Origin: an uncultured Methylopila sp.
Lineage (GTDB): Bacteria; Pseudomonadota; Alphaproteobacteria; Rhizobiales; Methylopilaceae
DNA length: 64,000 nt
Reading direction: 5' to 3'
Assembly (NCBI GenBank): GCA_902168115.1
Contig: CABHPB010000082.1
Location: 62,001-126,000, forward strand
The position numbers and the translations under genes were made by a program. Positions 46,091 to 57,445 of this stretch are shown piece after piece; position 1 is the stretch's first letter, and every line of letters begins with the position of its first letter. A model generated the notes under the pieces. That model saw only the letters and a list, made by a program, of their open reading frames with translations. It had not been told where the DNA came from and ran no database searches.

Positions 46091-46717
46091 TCAGTAATCG
46101 TCGCGCGGACGGTAGACCGGGCCGGGGCGGTACGGCGGACGGCGATAGTCAGAGCCGCAGCCACGATAAGAGGTGCAGTGCCCGCGGACATAGTAGCCGT
46201 CGCGGCCGTACCGTCCCTCGCCATAGCCGCCATACCTCGAAGGCCGGCCGCCGCCATAGCCGTCGTAGCCCCCCGGCCGGCCGCCGCCGTAGCCATCGGG
46301 TCGCCCTCTCCCGTAGTCGCCATAGCTGCCAGGCCGTCCTCCGCCGTATCCGTCAGGCCGGCCGCCGCCGTAGCCGTCGGGCCGGCTCGGCCGCCCGCCG
46401 CCATAACTGTCGGGCCGGCTCGGCCGCCCGCCTCCATAGCCGTCGGGCCGGCTTGGCCGTCCTCCGCCATAGCCGTCAGGCCGGCTCGGCCGGCCGCCGC
46501 CGTAGCCGCCGCCCGACTGGCCTCCGCCTTTGTCCCAGCCGCCGGACTGTCCGCCGCCATAGCCGCTGCCGCCCCCGCTGCCGCCGGGCGTTCCGCCATA
46601 GCCGCCGCCCCATTCGGCGGAAGCCGGCGCGGCGGTGAAGACTGCGGCGCCGACAAGCGTCAGGGCTCCGGCCGCAAATGCGACGAAGCCTGATGTCTTC
46701 GGGATGCTTCTGCTCAT
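46091..46717 (-). CDS. Secreted glycine-rich repeat protein
   Basis: Exported 208-residue protein. Signal peptide MSRSIPKTSGFVAFAAGALT...APASA, then nearly 130 residues of Gly-rich repeats: four near-perfect 11-residue units GGGRPSRPDGY followed by shorter variants (GGGRPDGY, GGGRPGGYDGY, GGGRPSRYGGY). The tail is basic and Tyr/Pro-rich with a Cys pair (HCTSYRGCGSDYRR) and ends YRPRDDY. The DNA is correspondingly a tandem repeat. ATG 46717 has GGGGG upstream and opens the signal peptide. Such proteins are likely structural or surface-associated; no specific function is known to me. Repeat number may vary between strains. Confidence 0.75.
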   Translation of the reverse strand: MSRSIPKTSGFVAFAAGALTLVGAAVFTAAPASAEWGGGYGGTPGGSGGGSGYGGGQSGGWDKGGGQSGGGYGGGRPSRPDGYGGGRPSRPDGYGGGRPSRPDSYGGGRPSRPDGYGGGRPDGYGGGRPGSYGDYGRGRPDGYGGGRPGGYDGYGGGRPSRYGGYGEGRYGRDGYYVRGHCTSYRGCGSDYRRPPYRPGPVYRPRDDY

Positions 46718-46926
46718 TGAAACCCCCAGATCTGTTGTTGGCCTCCTCGTCCGCGTCCACCGATCGTGTGACGCGGGCCGGGAGCCGCTGGGTCCGAGGC
46801 TTCGGAAAGAATGCTGTCTGGACTTGCGGAAGGCGCAGGCGACGCAGCGGCGGCCGCCACGCCGCGCGCAGTTCAAACACCCATTGCATTCTTAGGTCGG
46901 ACAGGAAATCATCTGCCCCGCGAGTG

Positions 46927-46946
46927 TATGCAATCAATATTGCATA
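46927..46946. promoter_or_regulatory. AT-rich perfect palindrome in a 359-base gap
   Basis: TATGCAAT-CAAT-ATTGCATA: perfect 8-bp arms and a 4-base spacer in the AT-richest patch of the window (about 46910-46970). It lies between the glycine-rich gene (start 46717) and the TetR gene (end 47077); the gap 46718-47076 holds no supported gene. Probably an operator in the leader of the glycine-rich gene; the binding protein is unknown. Confidence 0.45.
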
Positions 46947-47076
46947 TAGTCGTAAGTATTACTACCGATCCGAACGCGCGTTCTCGCGGACAGCCTTTTG
47001 GTGATGCCGATCGCTGGCCGAGTGGATCGACATCGAAAAGATGGGAAAACCAGGCGCGTAATGTCCGGCGGGCCTG

Positions 47077-47649
47077 TCAGGACGCTGTCTTCATCTCCAT
47101 AAGGCCTTGTCTAATCCTTGCGAGGATTCCGGAGAAGATCTCCGGATCGTCCAGCGCGCGGGCCAGAACGATCGCGCCCTGAATTCCGCCCACCACGTCG
47201 ACCGCATGCCTTCGCGCCTCATCCGGGCTTGCGCCCGCGCGTCCGAGCGCAAGGTCCAGCGCGTCGACCCAGCGCTGGAAATACGAGCGGACCGCCTCCG
47301 CGAACCGGTCGCGCACCTCGCCGAGCGCGAAGCAGCCGACTAGGCAGACGCGACGGCCTGAGCGGAAATAGGCCTCCGTCGCCTCGAACATGCGTGCGAT
47401 CCCGGCTGCTGGAGACTCGCTTTCCCTGAGCGGCGCGAACACCTCGCGCTCGAACCAGCCGTCGATCTCGGCGAGCACGGCGGTCGCCATCTCCGCCTTC
47501 CCGCCGGGAAAGAAGTGGTAGAGGCTGCCTTTGCCGAGCCCGGTCGCGGCGCCGATGAGCGCGAGGCTCGCGCCCTCGAAGCCGTGCTCGCGAAAGCACT
47601 CGCCGAGCGCGGGCAGGACGTCCGCGCGCTCGGCGACGATGCGGGGCAT
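47077..47649 (-). CDS. TetR/AcrR-family transcriptional regulator
   Basis: 190-residue repressor. N-terminal helix-turn-helix: LPALGECFREHGFEGASLALIGAATGLGKGSLYHFFPGGKAEMATAVL, the canonical TetR form in which GKGSLYHFF is the recognition helix. The C-terminal ligand domain (FRSGRRVCLVGCFALGEVRDRFAEAV) has two cysteines near its centre, a pattern seen in reactive-compound sensors such as YcdC/NemR-like groups, though that is only resemblance. It is 19 bases downstream of the DUF1348 gene and very likely autoregulated through the palindrome upstream of that gene. Confidence 0.85.
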   Translation of the reverse strand: MPRIVAERADVLPALGECFREHGFEGASLALIGAATGLGKGSLYHFFPGGKAEMATAVLAEIDGWFEREVFAPLRESESPAAGIARMFEATEAYFRSGRRVCLVGCFALGEVRDRFAEAVRSYFQRWVDALDLALGRAGASPDEARRHAVDVVGGIQGAIVLARALDDPEIFSGILARIRQGLMEMKTAS

Positions 47650-47668
47650 ACCGCGCCTCCCCCGCGGC

Positions 47669-48136
47669 TCAGAGGCCGAGGTCGCTGAGGCCCGGATGGT
47701 CGTCCGGCCTGCGGCCGAGCGGCCAGTGGTACTTCCGCTCGCTCTCGGCGATCGGCAGGTCGTTGATGGAGGCGAACCGCCGCCGCATCAGGCCCTCCTC
47801 CGAGAACTCCCAGTTCTCGTTGCCATAGGAGCGGAACCAGTGGCCGCTGTCGTCGCGCCACTCATAGGCGAAGCGCACCGCGATGCGGTTCTCGCCATGG
47901 GTCCAGACTTCCTTGATGAGCCGGTAGTCGAGCTCGCGCGCCCATTTGCGGGTCAGGAACGCCTCGATCTCGGCGCGGCCCTTCAGGAACTCGGCGCGGT
48001 TCCGCCACACGCTGTCCTCGGTGTAGGCGAGCGCGACCTTGGCCGGGTCGCGGCTGTTCCAGGCGTCCTCGGCCATGCGCGCCTTCTGCGCGGCGGTCGC
48101 TGCGGTGAAGGGCGGAAACGGCGGACGTCCTGACAT
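47669..48136 (-). CDS. DUF1348 (SnoaL/NTF2-like) family protein
   Basis: Soluble 155-residue NTF2-fold protein: [47 protein letters not shown] and then [41 protein letters not shown] are the DUF1348 signature. Biochemical role unknown. DUF1348 genes are often next to TetR regulators, as here. The promoter region holds a perfect 16-base palindrome 34 bases before the start. Confidence 0.82.
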   Translation of the reverse strand: MSGRPPFPPFTAATAAQKARMAEDAWNSRDPAKVALAYTEDSVWRNRAEFLKGRAEIEAFLTRKWARELDYRLIKEVWTHGENRIAVRFAYEWRDDSGHWFRSYGNENWEFSEEGLMRRRFASINDLPIAESERKYHWPLGRRPDDHPGLSDLGL

Positions 48137-48169
48137 CTAAAGGCTCTCTCTGTACTGTTCGGATAACTA

Positions 48170-48185
48170 TGTACCATTTGGTACA
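48170..48185 (-). promoter_or_regulatory. Operator-like palindrome for the TetR regulator
   Basis: TGTACCA-TT-TGGTACA, perfect 7-bp arms, 34 bases upstream of the DUF1348 start. A further half-site TGTAC lies at 48151-48155. Size, symmetry and position are typical of TetR operators. Confidence 0.6.
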
Positions 48186-48293
48186 CAGCCTTACGAACAA
48201 GTCAAATTCTCCGTGGACGGAGCCGGCCCGCAGCCTTGCTCATGGCGAAGCAGGCGCCGCAATGTCGGCCCTTCGCTGAAGCCCTGCAGACGC

Positions 48294-48422
48294 CGACTGC
48301 GTGCTTCGAGACGCGGCCCTTTCGGACCGCTCCTCAGCATGAGGACTGTTCTTTTTTGGCATTCACCGCGCTCCTCATGCTGAGGAGCCCGCGCCAGCGG
48401 GCGTCTCGAAACACGCAGTCGC
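48294..48422. repeat. Intergenic palindromic repeat, family A (locus 1)
   Basis: Left arm 48294-48344 (CGACTGCGTGCTTCGAGACG, then CTCCTCAGCATGAGGA); right arm about 48369-48422, its complement (CTCCTCATGCTGAGGAG, then CGTCTCGAAACACGCAGTCG). The two ~50-base arms are separated by about 25 bases, so the whole can fold into a long hairpin. It ends 23 bases before the mutS start. Same family as 54014-54163 and 59299-59416. Confidence 0.85.
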
Positions 48423-48444
48423 GTCATCCAGCCGGAGCGGCGCG

Positions 48445-51114
48445 GTGACCATGGACGTGCTCGCCCCGGCCCAGCCGACGCCGATGATGGCGCAATACCT
48501 CGAGATCAAGACCGCCAATCCGGACAGCCTGCTGTTCTACCGGATGGGCGATTTCTACGAGATGTTCTTCGAGGACGCGGAGGCGGCCAGCCGCGCGCTC
48601 GGCATCGCGCTCACCAAGCGCGGCAAGCATCTCGGCGAGGACATCCCGATGTGCGGCGTGCCGGTCGAGCGCGCCGACGACTACCTGCAGCGCCTGATCG
48701 GGCTTGGCTTCCGGGTCGCGGTCTGCGAGCAGACCGAGGATCCGAAGGAGGCCAAGAAGCGCGGCGGGAAATCGGTCGTGCGGCGCGACGTCGTGCGCCT
48801 CGTCACGCCAGGCACGCTCACCGAGGACGCGCTGCTGGAGCCGCGCCGCGCCAACCTGCTGGTCGCGATCGCGCGCGGCCGCGCCGAGGACGGCGGCTTC
48901 GCCTTCGGCCTCGCCTCCGTCGACGTCTCCACCGGCGCGTTTTCCGTCGGCGAGGTCCCGGTCGCGGGCCTCGGCGCGGCGCTCGCCCGGCTCGACGCGG
49001 CGGAGGTTCTGGTTCCCGACGGCATGATCGAGGAGCTCGCAGGCGCGCTCGCCGACAGCCGCGCCGCCGTCACCCCGCTCGCGCGCGACCTCGTCGATCC
49101 GGCGCGCGCGGAGACGCGGCTTGCAAAACACTTCGGCGTCGCGACCACGGAGGCCTTCGGCGTCCTGTCGAAGCCTGAGCTGACCGCTGCGTCCGCGATC
49201 GTCGGCTATCTGGAGCGCACGCAGCTCGCGAACCTGCCGCCGCTGTCGCGCCCCGCCCGCGAGGGCCGCGGCGCGGTGATGGAGATCGACGCGGCGACCC
49301 GCGCCAATCTGGAGCTGGTGCGCCGGCTCTCGGGTGAGCGCGAGGGCAGCCTGCTCGACGCGATCGACGCCTGCGTCACCGCGGGCGGCTCGCGCCTGCT
49401 CGGCCAGCGCATCGCGGGGCCCTTGCTCGACCCGGCGGCGATTTCGCGCCGCCACGACGCCGTCGAGGCGCTGATCGAGACGCCGGAGATGCGCCGCTTC
49501 GTGCGCCAGACGCTCGCCCGCGCGCCGGACCTCGCGCGCGCCGCCCAGCGCATCGCCTCCGACCGCGGCGGCCCGCGCGACCTCGCCGCGATCCGCGACG
49601 CGCTCGCCGCCGCGCAGGGTCTCTCAGAGCGCCTGTCGGCGATGCGGGACGCCCCGGACGAGCTCGTCGCCATCGCCGGCGCGCTCGCCGCCGCCGACCA
49701 CGCGCTGGCGCTCGATCTCGGCAAGACGCTGGCCGACGAGTTGCCGCTGCTTAAGCGCGACGGCGGCTTCGTGCGGGCCGGCCGGCACAGCGAGCTCGAC
49801 GGCGCCCGCGCGCTTCGCGACGAGAGCCGCAAGGTGATCGCGCAGCTGCAGGCGGCCTATTCGGACGCGACCGACGTCCGCACGCTCCGCATCAAGCACA
49901 ACAACGTGCTGGGCTACTTCATCGAGGTCCCGCAGCAGCACGGCGAGCGCCTGCTGAAGCCGCCGCATGCGGAGACCTTCGTGCACCGCCAGACCATGGC
50001 GGGGGCGATGCGCTTCACCACCACAGAGCTCGGCGATCTGGAGCGCCGGATTTCCGAGGCCGGAGACACCGCGCTCGCTTTGGAGCTGAAGATCTTCGAG
50101 GGCCTCGTCGCGCGCGTGAAGGAGAGCTGGGAGAGCTCGCGCGCCTGCGCCGACGCGCTCGCGGCGCTCGACGTCGCGGCGGGACTGGCAGAGGTCGCGG
50201 TCGATCTCGGCCAGGTCCGGCCGCATGTCGACGACGGCCTCGACTTCGCGCTGGAAGGCGCGCGCCACCCCGTCGTGGAGGCGGCGCTGAAGCGCGAGGG
50301 AAAACCCTTCGTGCCGAACGACGCTGACTTGTCCGCTCCCGAAGATGGCGGTGGCCTGATCCAGCTCGTCACCGGCCCCAACATGGGCGGCAAGTCGACC
50401 TATCTTCGGCAGGCGGCGCTCTGCGCCGTGCTCGCGCAGGCCGGCGCCTTCGTGCCGGCCAAGGCCGCGCGGATCGGCGTCGTCGATCGGCTGTTCAGCC
50501 GCGTCGGCGCCGCGGACGACCTCGCCCGCGGACGCTCGACCTTCATGGTCGAGATGGTCGAGACCGCCGCGATCCTGAACACGGCCGGCCCGCGCGCGCT
50601 GGTGATCCTCGACGAGATCGGGCGCGGCACGGCGACCTTCGACGGCCTGTCGATCGCCTGGGCGGCGATCGAGCACCTGCACGAGGTCAACCGCTGCCGG
50701 TCGCTGTTCGCGACGCATTTCCACGAGCTGACGGCTCTGGCGAAGCGGCTACCACGGCTTCGGAACGCGACCGTGCGCGTCGCCGAGTGGAAGGGCGAGG
50801 TGGTTTTTCTCCACGAGGTCGCGCCCGGCGTCGCCGACCGGTCCTACGGCATTCAGGTGGCGAAGCTCGCCGGCCTGCCGCCGGCCGTGGTGCGGCGCGC
50901 GAAGGCGGTCCTCGACGAGCTCGAGGCGCACGACCGCGCCTCGCCGGTCGAGCGCATGATCGACGACCTCCCCCTGTTCGCCGCCGCCCGGAAGGCGCCG
51001 GAGGCCGAGGCCGACCCGGCCGTCGAAGCGCTCGACGCCATCGACCCCGACGCGCTCACCCCGCGCGAGGCGCTGGAGGCGCTCTACCGGCTCAAGGGCC
51101 TGCGCGGCCGGTAG
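48445..51114 (+). CDS. mutS: DNA mismatch repair protein MutS
   Basis: Mismatch-recognition ATPase. The mismatch-binding motif is [15 protein letters not shown] near residue 32, with the Phe-x-Glu pair. The connector, lever and clamp domains follow. The ATPase domain has Walker [17 protein letters not shown], the [20 protein letters not shown] Walker B/signature region and [13 protein letters not shown]. Length 889 is normal. Start GTG 48445 or ATG 48451 (two codons later). The repeat just upstream means its promoter must lie in or beyond the repeat. Confidence 0.97.
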   Translation: MTMDVLAPAQPTPMMAQYLEIKTANPDSLLFYRMGDFYEMFFEDAEAASRALGIALTKRGKHLGEDIPMCGVPVERADDYLQRLIGLGFRVAVCEQTEDPKEAKKRGGKSVVRRDVVRLVTPGTLTEDALLEPRRANLLVAIARGRAEDGGFAFGLASVDVSTGAFSVGEVPVAGLGAALARLDAAEVLVPDGMIEELAGALADSRAAVTPLARDLVDPARAETRLAKHFGVATTEAFGVLSKPELTAASAIVGYLERTQLANLPPLSRPAREGRGAVMEIDAATRANLELVRRLSGEREGSLLDAIDACVTAGGSRLLGQRIAGPLLDPAAISRRHDAVEALIETPEMRRFVRQTLARAPDLARAAQRIASDRGGPRDLAAIRDALAAAQGLSERLSAMRDAPDELVAIAGALAAADHALALDLGKTLADELPLLKRDGGFVRAGRHSELDGARALRDESRKVIAQLQAAYSDATDVRTLRIKHNNVLGYFIEVPQQHGERLLKPPHAETFVHRQTMAGAMRFTTTELGDLERRISEAGDTALALELKIFEGLVARVKESWESSRACADALAALDVAAGLAEVAVDLGQVRPHVDDGLDFALEGARHPVVEAALKREGKPFVPNDADLSAPEDGGGLIQLVTGPNMGGKSTYLRQAALCAVLAQAGAFVPAKAARIGVVDRLFSRVGAADDLARGRSTFMVEMVETAAILNTAGPRALVILDEIGRGTATFDGLSIAWAAIEHLHEVNRCRSLFATHFHELTALAKRLPRLRNATVRVAEWKGEVVFLHEVAPGVADRSYGIQVAKLAGLPPAVVRRAKAVLDELEAHDRASPVERMIDDLPLFAAARKAPEAEADPAVEALDAIDPDALTPREALEALYRLKGLRGR

Positions 51115-51126
51115 AGACGACGTCCG

Positions 51127-53976
<2,850 letters not shown>

Positions 53977-54013
53977 CGCGTCACCCTTCGTCGGGAGCGG
54001 GGCTGCGGAGGCG

Positions 54014-54163
54014 AACTGCGTGCTTCGAGACGGCGCTGACGCGCCTCCTCAGCATGAGGGAGGGCGGGGTCCGGCTTGAAGGGTCCGGACCGCACATGGA
54101 GCTCTGGACATGCCTCATGCTGAGGAGCCGTCCGCAGGACGGCGTCTCGAAGCACGCAGTCGG
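54014..54163. repeat. Intergenic palindromic repeat, family A (locus 2, inside the gcv operon)
   Basis: Left arm about 54014-54060 (CTGCGTGCTTCGAGACG ... CCTCAGCATGAGG) and right arm about 54113-54163 (CCTCATGCTGAGGAG ... CGTCTCGAAGCACGCAGTCG), the complement, with a ~50-base spacer. It sits between gcvH and gcvP and may act as an mRNA processing or stability hairpin. Confidence 0.85.
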
Positions 54164-54174
54164 CGCCCCCAATC

Positions 54175-54537
54175 TCACTTCACGAAATCGGCGTAGGCGG
54201 CCTCGTCCATCAGCGCGTCGAGCGCGCCCGGATCGGCGAGCTTGACCTTGTAGAGCCAGCCCTGCCCCTGCGGGTCGGCGCCGACGCTCGCCGGCTCGCC
54301 GGCCGCGGCGTCGTTCACCTCGACCACCTCGCCGTCGACCGGGGCGTAGACGTCGGAGGCGGCCTTGACGGACTCGACGACCGCCGCGGCGGCGCCCTTC
54401 TTCAGCGTCGCGCCGACCCTCGGCAGCTCGACGAAGACGAGGTCTCCGAGCTGCTCGGCGGCGTGGGTCGTGATGCCGACCGTCGCGACGTCGCCGTCGA
54501 GCCGGAGCCACTCATGGTCTTCGGTGAAACGCAGCAT
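54175..54537 (-). CDS. gcvH: Glycine cleavage system H protein
   Basis: Lipoyl carrier shuttling the aminomethyl group between P-, T- and L-proteins. The lipoylation site is Lys58 in [14 protein letters not shown]. The N-terminal [29 protein letters not shown] and C-terminal [25 protein letters not shown] are standard; length 120. AAGGAG lies 7 bases before the ATG. Confidence 0.96.
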   Translation of the reverse strand: MLRFTEDHEWLRLDGDVATVGITTHAAEQLGDLVFVELPRVGATLKKGAAAAVVESVKAASDVYAPVDGEVVEVNDAAAGEPASVGADPQGQGWLYKVKLADPGALDALMDEAAYADFVK

Positions 54538-54560
54538 GGGACTGCTCCTTGGGCTGAAGG

Positions 54561-55727
54561 TCAGGACCGCTTGAAGCGGGCGGGAACGAAGGGAAGCGCG
54601 GACACGGCGACGGGCAGGCGACGGCCGCGCACCTCTGCGAACACGCGGGTTCCGACCCCGGCGAGCGCCGCCGGGACGTAGCCCATGGCGACCGGCGCCT
54701 CGACGCTCGGCCCGAAGCCGCCGGAGGTCACGCGGCCGACCGGCTCGCCGCCCTCCTCAGCGGAAAACAACTCGGCGCCGGCCCGCACGGGGGCGCGGCC
54801 CTCCGGCGCGAGGGCGACGCGGCGGCGCGAAGGACCCTCCGCGATCTGCTGGAGGATCACCTCCGCGCCCGGAAAGCCGCCTTCCCGCGCGCCGCCGGCG
54901 CGGCGGGCCGGCGAGATCGCCCAGACGAGGCTCGCCTCGACCGGCGTCGTCGCCTCGTCGATGTCGGAGCCGTAGAGGCAGAGGCCCGCCTCGAGGCGGA
55001 GCGAGTCGCGCGCGCCGAGCCCGATCGGGACGACGCCCGCCTCGACCAGTTTTTCCGCAAAGGCCTCGACGCGATCTGGCGCGAGCGAGATCTCGAAGCC
55101 GTCCTCGCCGGTGTAGCCGGAGCGCGAGACGAGGCAGGGCGCGCCGTCGACCTCGATCTTGCGGGCATCCATGAATTTCATCGAGGCGGCCTCCGGCGCG
55201 AGCCGCGCCAGCGCGGCCTCGGCGCCCGGCCCCTGCACGGCGAGCAGCGCGCGATCGATCGGGCGGACCTCGACGCCGTCCGGAAGGCGGGCGCGCAGAT
55301 GCGCCTCGTCCGCTTCCTTGGTCGCGGCGTTGACGACCAGCACGAGGCGGTCGGGCAGGCGCGCGACCATGAGGTCGTCGAGCAGGCCGCCGTCCTTGCC
55401 GGTGAAGAGCGCATAGCGCTGGCGCCCGGCCTTCAGGCCGAGGACGTCGACGGGAACCAGCGCCTCCAGCGCCCGCGCCGCGTCGTCGACGTCGCCGGAG
55501 CGGGGGACAAGCGCGATCTGGCCCATATGCGAGACGTCGAACAGCCCGGTGCCGGAGCGCGTGGCGAGGTGCTCCTTCAGCACGCCGCCAGCGTACTGGA
55601 TCGGCATCTCGTAGCCGGCGAAGGAACACATCTTCGCTTCATGCCTCAGGTGAAAGGCATGAAGCGGCGTGCGGCGCAGCGGCTCGGCGGCGCAGAACGG
55701 GTCGGATCTGACGGCGGAATCGGTCAT
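54561..55727 (-). CDS. gcvT: Aminomethyltransferase (glycine cleavage T protein)
   Basis: Tetrahydrofolate-dependent component that releases methylene-THF and ammonia. Folate-domain motifs [46 protein letters not shown] and [28 protein letters not shown], and the C-terminal [24 protein letters not shown] 55727 gives 388 residues and the conserved [15 protein letters not shown] start; an in-frame extension to 55796 would run towards the riboswitch and is rejected. First gene of the operon. A gcvL-type gene is not here. Confidence 0.96.
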   Translation of the reverse strand: MTDSAVRSDPFCAAEPLRRTPLHAFHLRHEAKMCSFAGYEMPIQYAGGVLKEHLATRSGTGLFDVSHMGQIALVPRSGDVDDAARALEALVPVDVLGLKAGRQRYALFTGKDGGLLDDLMVARLPDRLVLVVNAATKEADEAHLRARLPDGVEVRPIDRALLAVQGPGAEAALARLAPEAASMKFMDARKIEVDGAPCLVSRSGYTGEDGFEISLAPDRVEAFAEKLVEAGVVPIGLGARDSLRLEAGLCLYGSDIDEATTPVEASLVWAISPARRAGGAREGGFPGAEVILQQIAEGPSRRRVALAPEGRAPVRAGAELFSAEEGGEPVGRVTSGGFGPSVEAPVAMGYVPAALAGVGTRVFAEVRGRRLPVAVSALPFVPARFKRS

Positions 55728-55797
55728 CTGGCGCTCCACGACGGACGGTTTTGCCCCGAGCGCGCCGAGCGGCGCGTCCAAGGCCAAAACCCCCATC

Positions 55798-55992
55798 TGT
55801 CGCGGCTACCTGAGAGCTTCCCCTTCAGGCCTTGCGGCCCCTTCGGGTTTCTCCTTCGGTGGACGCCTCGGGGGCGCCTCTCTCCAGATCGTCCAACGAT
55901 GCGGTGACTGTGCCTGAGAGTTTCCGGGGGCGGTTGCTCCGTCGGCGCCATACGCGGCCTGTCGGCCGGCTGGGCTCTCCCGCATCGTCGTA
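55798..55992 (-). ncRNA. Tandem glycine riboswitch upstream of gcvTHP
   Basis: On the minus strand two glycine aptamers in series. Aptamer 1 (about 55992-55908) opens with GCGGGAGAGCCC and closes with AACTCTCAGGCAC. Aptamer 2 (about 55890-55798) opens GGAGAGAGGCG, contains the hallmark CACCGAAGGAGAAACCCGAA-type core, and closes GGAAGCTCTCAGGTA. The GGAGAG...CTCTCAGG pairs are the glycine aptamer signature. It ends 70 bases before gcvT; binding glycine turns the gcv operon on in known cases. The leader between aptamer 2 and gcvT shows no strong T-tract terminator, so control at translation start is possible. Confidence 0.93.
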
Positions 55993-56099
55993 TCGGACGC
56001 AGCGAGACTGGCGCCGGCCGCGCCGTTTCGCAAGCGCGAAAGCGCCGGGCCGCCCCGCGCAAGGCGCATGATGCCGGAATCTTTGGGCGCGCTTGGGCC

Positions 56100-56417
56100 T
56101 CATTCGTCCTCGCGCATCAGGCGGTCGAGTTCGAACGGATCCATTTGTCGGATCGTCTGCTCGGTCTTCCTGTCGTACTTCCTGTCGTTCGGTTCGGCGC
56201 CTTTCTGGGCCTTGCGACCGTACTTCGTCACAAATCGCTGGACTTCGGCGGCCTTGACGGCGCGCCGCTCCTCCGCGTTGAGCCGTCTACCCGTCTGTTG
56301 CTCGGAGAGTTTGACCAAGTCCCACCCGGTTTGGAAGCGAGGGCGATTTTGCCAGACTTCGTGGTCAAAGCAAAAGGCCGAAGGGGCTTCTCGCATGGCT
56401 CCGCCCACGGGCGGCAT
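56100..56417 (-). CDS. Small hypothetical protein, unknown function
   Basis: Up to 105 residues, charged and helical, with no signal peptide or membrane segment. The C-terminal two thirds (GRRLNAEERRAVKAAEVQRF, YGRKAQKGAEPNDRKYDRK, MDPFELDRLMREDE) read like a real, conserved small protein rather than chance. ATG 56417 or 56396 are candidate starts, neither with a good ribosome-binding site. Its G+C is lower than its neighbours. An opposite-strand frame of similar length covers the same bases, so strand choice rests on amino-acid character. Confidence 0.5.
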   Translation of the reverse strand: MPPVGGAMREAPSAFCFDHEVWQNRPRFQTGWDLVKLSEQQTGRRLNAEERRAVKAAEVQRFVTKYGRKAQKGAEPNDRKYDRKTEQTIRQMDPFELDRLMREDE

Positions 56418-56490
56418 CTGGCGACATCCATTACCGGCCTGCGCCTGATTGACAGCCCGTCATGCATTGGGCCTAGTGCGCCGCTTGGCG

Positions 56491-56510
56491 TCTAAGTCAT
56501 TCTAAAATTG
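56491..56510 (+). promoter_or_regulatory. Possible iron-responsive (Irr ICE-like) element before hmuT
   Basis: AT-rich patch immediately before the hmuT start with two TCTAA steps; TTCTAAA (56500-56506) equals the right half of the Irr ICE consensus TTTAGAA-N3-TTCTAAA, but the left half does not match. Position and gene type make iron control likely; this exact site is uncertain. Confidence 0.3.
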
Positions 56511-56518
56511 GAATAATT

Positions 56519-57445
56519 ATGAAAAACGCCGCTCTTTCCCGTCGCTTCGTCATCGGCGGCCTTGCGACGTCGGCCGCGCTTGCGCGCATCGGCGTCGTGC
56601 GCGCTCAGTCATCCGCCGCGCCGCGCATCGTGGCGCTCGGCGGCGCCGCGACGGAAATCCTCTACGCGCTCGGGCTCGGCGACCAGGTGGTCGGCGTCGA
56701 CGTCTCGTCGGGCTTTCCGCCGGAGGCGCGGAAAAAGCCGAACGTCGGCTACTACCGCGCGATCTCGGCCGAAGGCGCGCTGGCGCTGTCGCCGACCCTC
56801 ATCGTCGCGACGGACGGCGCCGGCCCGAAGGAGGCGATGGACGTGCTGTCCGCCGCCTCCGTGAAGCTGGTCTCCCTCAAGGAGATCACCGCCGCCGAAG
56901 ACATCCCGGCCCGCATCCTGACCGTCGCGGAAGCCGCCGGCGCGTCTGAGCGCGGGGCGGAACTGGCCGCGGCCGTTTCCGCCGACCTGAAGTCGCTGTC
57001 GGAGGACGTCGCGAAGATCGGGACGCGCCGCAAGACGTTGATCCTGCTCGGCCCGCCCCGCTCGGGAACCCTGATGGCCGGCGGCTCGGGCTCGAGCGGG
57101 GGCTTCGCGCTGACGCTCGCCGGCGCCGATAACGCCGCCGCGGCGCTTTCCGGCTGGAAGCCGCTGACCGACGAGGCCGCCTACGGCATGGCGCCGGACG
57201 CCATCGTCGTGCTGCAGACCAGCTCGCCTGTCTCCCCGAAGGAGATCGCGCAGCGCCCGGCGCTGGCGGATTCGCCCGCCGTGAAGGAAGGTCGCGTCAT
57301 CGCCGCCGACGCGCTCGGGCTCGTCGGCTTCGGCCCGCGCGCCGCCCACGCCGCGCTCGACGTCGCGAGGAAGATCTATCCGGAGGCCACGTTCCGCGAT
57401 CTGCCCTCGCGGGCCTGGACCGGCGAGGCCGCCGCACGCAGGTGA
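56519..57445 (+). CDS. hmuT: Haemin ABC transporter, periplasmic haem-binding protein
   Basis: Periplasmic component of haem import, 308 residues. Leader MKNAALSRRFVIGGLATSAALAR carries an SRRFVIGG twin-arginine motif. Binding-protein core RIVALGGAATEILYALGLGDQVVGVDVSSGFPPEA, KPNVGYYRAISAEGALALSPTLIVA with a tyrosine pair in the place of haem-ligand tyrosines, and a C-terminal GFGPRAAHAALDVARKIYP. The hmuU start overlaps its stop (GTGA). No TonB-dependent haem receptor or hmuS is in the window. Confidence 0.92.
   Translation: MKNAALSRRFVIGGLATSAALARIGVVRAQSSAAPRIVALGGAATEILYALGLGDQVVGVDVSSGFPPEARKKPNVGYYRAISAEGALALSPTLIVATDGAGPKEAMDVLSAASVKLVSLKEITAAEDIPARILTVAEAAGASERGAELAAAVSADLKSLSEDVAKIGTRRKTLILLGPPRSGTLMAGGSGSSGGFALTLAGADNAAAALSGWKPLTDEAAYGMAPDAIVVLQTSSPVSPKEIAQRPALADSPAVKEGRVIAADALGLVGFGPRAAHAALDVARKIYPEATFRDLPSRAWTGEAAARR

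Noticed and set aside
46091-46717. The tandem DNA repeat in the glycine-rich gene as a non-coding satellite
   Set aside because: The period is a multiple of three, the frame is open, and it follows a signal peptide and ribosome-binding site, so it is coding.
56068-56448. A 126-codon plus-strand frame opposite the small hypothetical gene
   Set aside because: Its translation is rich in Ser/Arg/Leu without pattern, while the minus-strand product has the charged helical look of a real protein. Not certain.
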